A DNA stretch of 64,000 nt from Monosporascus cannonballus. Taxonomy: Eukaryota; Ascomycota; Sordariomycetes; Xylariales. The notes beneath the pieces were generated by a model. The model saw only the letters and a list, made by a program, of their open reading frames with translations, had not been told where the DNA came from and ran no database searches. A program made the position numbers and the translations under genes. Positions 60,567 through 64,000 of the stretch are shown here, piece after piece. Position 1 is the first letter of the stretch. Each line of letters starts with the position of its first letter. The stretch lies in NCBI GenBank assembly GCA_004154925.1, contig QJNS01000019.1, positions 310,001-374,000 on the forward strand. The letters run 5' to 3'.

Positions 60567-63500
60567 ATGGATCCGAACGAGCAACCAGAACCGACTCTGC
60601 CTCCGGCGGAGCAGGTAAGCACGGCGCATTGAATACCAACTTCTCTACCACACGAAACTAACCCGCTATGCTCCCTATAGATGCGACAGAGACGTTTGGC
60701 GAAACTCGCTGGCGCAAATAATGCAGCATCATCCACCCAACAGCAGCAGCAGCAGCCTCAGCAATCACCGGCGCCACCGCAGGCCTCGGAAGAGGCTCGA
60801 CCGTCACCGAAGTCGATGTCAAGTTCAGCCAAGGAGAACGAACAACCGATCGAGACACCAAATAGTGATATAAAAATCAATCCTTCTTCCGGGACATCCT
60901 CACCCAGCACAGACCCGTCGACTAGCAATCCATTCTCACAGCTCGGCGTCAAGAGTACGCCAGAATCTAGGAGTGGTACACCTACAGTTAGCGACTCAGG
61001 TAACAATGGCACCCTCAAGAGACCGGCGCCGGCCGTTGACAAACTCTCAGCAAATGCGACGGCTCCTGCCAAAAAGCCATACACAGCGCCCAAGGAAGAG
61101 TCTCTTGAAGACTGGTCGAACCGAATTCTAAGTGATATCTTCCGGCTTACTTTAGACGAGTCCCGTGCGGTCGACAGCCGTGGTAATGGAGGTGCTAAGC
61201 TCACCTACCTACCAGAGCTAAGATCCGAACTCGAGCAGTCCGCCGAGCCATCGAAGTTGACCACTTCTAGCATCGACGCCGCCATTCTCGAAGCGGCAAG
61301 ATACGTGCCTGCCGCCAAACCTCTTCTGGACTATCTACTACCGTGCTGGAAGCGAGTGATGCGCGCTTTGAAGACGACGGCACGACGCCCTAATCCTGAC
61401 AGAGATGCAGTGCTGAACGAAGCTAAACGGTTATGCCTGAGCAATTGCATTTTTGCTGTGACCATGCCCGAGTATTTTGGGTAAGTAGTGCAGCAACAAG
61501 GATGTTAAAAGGTCATTAACATGATAAACAGTCGAGATCCAAATATCAACCATGATTCTTTGAAGCCGTACCTTCTCCGCAATGGCGACAATGAATATGG
61601 AATCTGTGCCGATTTCTTTGAGGAGGCCATGTCTCGCGTTGACGAGGATGATACGGTCCTTCCCATGTTCACAGGGGCTATGGTACAGATCAGTGACGAA
61701 CTTGCAACAATGAATATGAACCAGGACTACAAACCACACATCACTGTAAGAGCTTTCCCAGTGGTTTAGCTTTCGTATTTTGCTGACAGTTTCCTAGTCC
61801 CTGGTCACATACGCGAGATATCCGAGACTCCTGCAAGCTCTTGCGCACCACGACAAGTTCTTAGTAACACCGACCGCAGACATGGCGAAGGAGCAACTGG
61901 CACTAGCAAGTGAAGAGCGGACTATTCTGGGACCTTTCTTCCGCATATCGCCATTGCAGACTGAAGTCACCAAGACCTACTTTACCGGACCTAGGACTAT
62001 GGATGCGGGCCATAAGAAGCAAGCACAGACTGCTTTGCAGATGACTTTAAAAGCGCATCAAGGAGATTTAGCAACCATCATTAACGCCTTTGTTCGGGTT
62101 AAGGACGCTCGAAACAAAACTCTTGACTGGTTTGCTTTCATCTTCAATATGAACCACAAGAGACGTGCGCTGCAGGTGAGACCTGACGAAGTCGCTTCGG
62201 ACGGTTTCATGGTAAATGTGACGGCTGTTCTCGACCACCTTTGCCAACCTTTCATGGACAACACCTTCTCCAAAGTCTCCAAGATCGATGTTGACTATCT
62301 CTGCCGGAACCCCCGAATCGACATGAGTGACGAGACCAAGTTGAATGCCGATCAGGCAACCGCCGAAGCATTTTACGGGAGGAAAGTTGGTGGAGAGTCA
62401 AACTTCATCTCTGAAGTCTTCTTCCTTGCTCTAGCCGCCCATCACTATGGTCTTGGCGCGACAAACTCTAAGCTGAAGGACCTGGATAGGGAGATCAAGC
62501 ACGTGGAGAATGCCATCAAGCATATCGAGGAACAACTGGCCAAAGTTCCCAGTGTAAGTCGCAAACCCTGCCCTCTCCCACCAAAGTTTGTCAGGATATT
62601 GATGATGGTAGAATACGATGCCACATCGAGTCATCCAGAAACAACACCAGAACGCTGTCCAGGCCGTTGAGAAAGCTATCGCCCTTAAATATTCGATAGA
62701 AGGGGTTGTTCTTGACCAAGGCATGCAGACAGTGTCGTTGCAGTTCATGCGGTACGTCTCGGTTTGGCTCCTGAGGGTGGCGAGTGGCACGGATTATATC
62801 CCGGGTCGGCCGTTCCAGCTCCCGCTTTCGCCTCAACAGCCCGAGGCCTTTAGCTGTCTACCAGAATATGCCCTCCAGGACGTTGTGGACAACTTCAAGT
62901 TCGTTTTCAGGTAAGCTTCTTAAGAACACAGTGAGACAGAATCATCACTCACTTCTACAACCAGATTTATACCACAAATCTTGATCTCAGCAGTCGGAGA
63001 GGAGATTGTCACCCTGTGCATCACCTTCCTAAGATCCTCGGAATACATCAAGAACCCCTATCTGAAGTCTTCGCTGGTTACGTTACTCTTCTCCGGCACA
63101 TGGCCGATCTATCATCTAAAGCGTGGCGTACTTGGGGATGCCTTGGCAGGATCTGAATTTGCCAACGAACATCTCCTTCACGCTCTTATGAAGTGGTATA
63201 TAGGTAAGATGCGGTACTCGCCGAAGCCGGGACTTTCGCTGACGATTATAGAATGTGAACATAGCGGGGTTAGCTCTGCATTCTACGATAAGTTCAACAT
63301 TCGTTACGAGATCTTTCAGGTTCTCAAGTGCATCTGGCCCAATACGGTCTACCAGGATCAGTTGAGCAGAGAGAGCAAGTAAGTCAATAATCACGCCGTC
63401 AACGGATTATAGCTAGTCTCTTACGTTTTTGCTTCTAGGGTCAACAAGCAGTTTTTCGTTCAGTTCGTCAACTTATTGCTGAACGACGCGACATTTTTGC

Positions 63501-64000
63501 TTGATGAAGCATTGACCAAGCTTTACAAAATCCACGATTTCCAGAAGCAGCTGAGAGATCAGTCGCTATTAGCCGAGGATAGGGAGAAGGTGACATCGGA
63601 CCTGGAAGCGACAGAGTCGCAGTGTTTGAACTGGATGACATTCCTAAATGATACTATGGCCATGATGAAACTCTTCACTGCAGCCCTACGGGATGCATTC
63701 ACCATCCCCGAGATTGTCACGCGACTTGCGGGCATGCTTGACTACAATCTGGAGGTCTTAGTAGGACCACGGCGAGCTAACTTGAAGGTCGAGGATCCTA
63801 AGAAGTACCACTTCGACGCCAAAACACTCCTGGCTGAATTCATTGATATCTACCTGAATCTCGGCTCAAAGCAAACTTTCATTGACGCCATCGCTGGGGA
63901 TGGTCGGTCTTATAAGCCTGCCAATTTCGAGAAGGCATCTCAAATTCTGAGCGCTAACCTGAAAGCCGCGCCGGAAACCGCCGCCGCATGGGACTCCTTG
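60567..64000 (+). CDS. UFD2: Ubiquitin conjugation factor E4, 5' part (cut by window edge)
   Basis: Eight exons are visible: 60567-60614, 60681-61480, 61532-61745, 61798-62553, 62612-62910, 62965-63203, 63252-63378 and 63439 to the edge, covering about 1015 codons. Ufd2 extends ubiquitin chains on substrates and works with Cdc48 in proteasomal degradation. The N-terminus MDPNEQPEPTLPPAEQMRQR leads to a poly-Gln/Ser/Pro region, then ESLEDWSNRILSDIFRLT. The large helical core domain follows, including ILGPFFRISPLQTEV, FMVNVTAVLDHLCQPF, the fungal-type EHSGVSSAFYDKFNIRYEI and FLNDTMAMMKLFTAALRD. All introns are 50-70 nt with GT..AG ends and matching phases. The catalytic U-box, at the extreme C-terminus in this family, should lie just past 64000, so the gene is partial but not evidently broken. 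Confidence 0.94.

Noticed and set aside
60269..60661. 130-codon plus frame just before UFD2
   Set aside because: It overlaps UFD2 exon 1 in another frame and has no recognised domain; likely the UFD2 leader.

Overview
The window is nuclear DNA of a filamentous ascomycete (Pezizomycotina, most likely Sordariomycetes; the class is inferred). The support is many short introns (about 50-190 nt) with GT..AG ends and CTAAC-like branch sites, GC-rich coding sequence, divergent and convergent gene pairs with short spacers, no bacterial operon structure, and fungal protein families throughout. I found twelve spliced or intact protein-coding genes, one of them cut by the right edge. I found no rRNA, tRNA or CRISPR.

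Layout. 1-6.4 kb holds no gene I can defend, apart from one unrecognised open frame near 5.1-5.6 kb. 6.5-18.6 kb is a dense block of six genes: a secreted APP1/DUF2183-type phosphatase (-), prefoldin subunit 4 (-), the arginine methyltransferase PRMT5/Skb1 (+), spliceosomal SmF (-), a DUF866/CZIB zinc-binding protein (-) and a PPR-like probable mitochondrial protein (+). 18.6-21.1 kb is intergenic and carries two MITE-like inverted-repeat elements. 21.1-24.8 kb is GDE1, an SPX-ankyrin-GDPD glycerophosphodiesterase. 26.5-29.1 kb is the mitochondrial i-AAA protease YME1. 29.1-49.4 kb is about 20 kb without a recognisable gene or transposon; its base composition looks balanced rather than AT-rich. 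49.4-50.9 kb is a C2H2 zinc-finger protein with a collapsed fourth finger. 53.3-54.5 kb is an NAD(P)-dependent reductase whose nucleotide-binding glycine motif is built from a 21-nt exon. 54.9-57.1 kb is a single-pass membrane protein with a Cys-rich ectodomain and a long low-complexity tail (-). 60.6-64.0 kb is the 5' part of UFD2, a ubiquitin chain-elongation factor (E4); its U-box lies outside the window.

Most genes are conserved housekeeping functions: chaperone, splicing, arginine methylation, mitochondrial proteostasis, ubiquitin chain elongation and phospholipid-phosphate recycling. They do not form a biosynthetic cluster. Two encode lipid-phosphate enzymes (the secreted APP1-like phosphatase and GDE1), but they are 13 kb apart and nothing links them. 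I did not find a clearly new multi-gene system. The items most worth a second look are the gene desert, the MITE-like elements, the altered zinc-finger gene with its stranded downstream open frame, the reductase microexon, and the palindromic site in front of the reductase. Exon coordinates were derived by reading splice signals and family sequence expectations, without transcripts.
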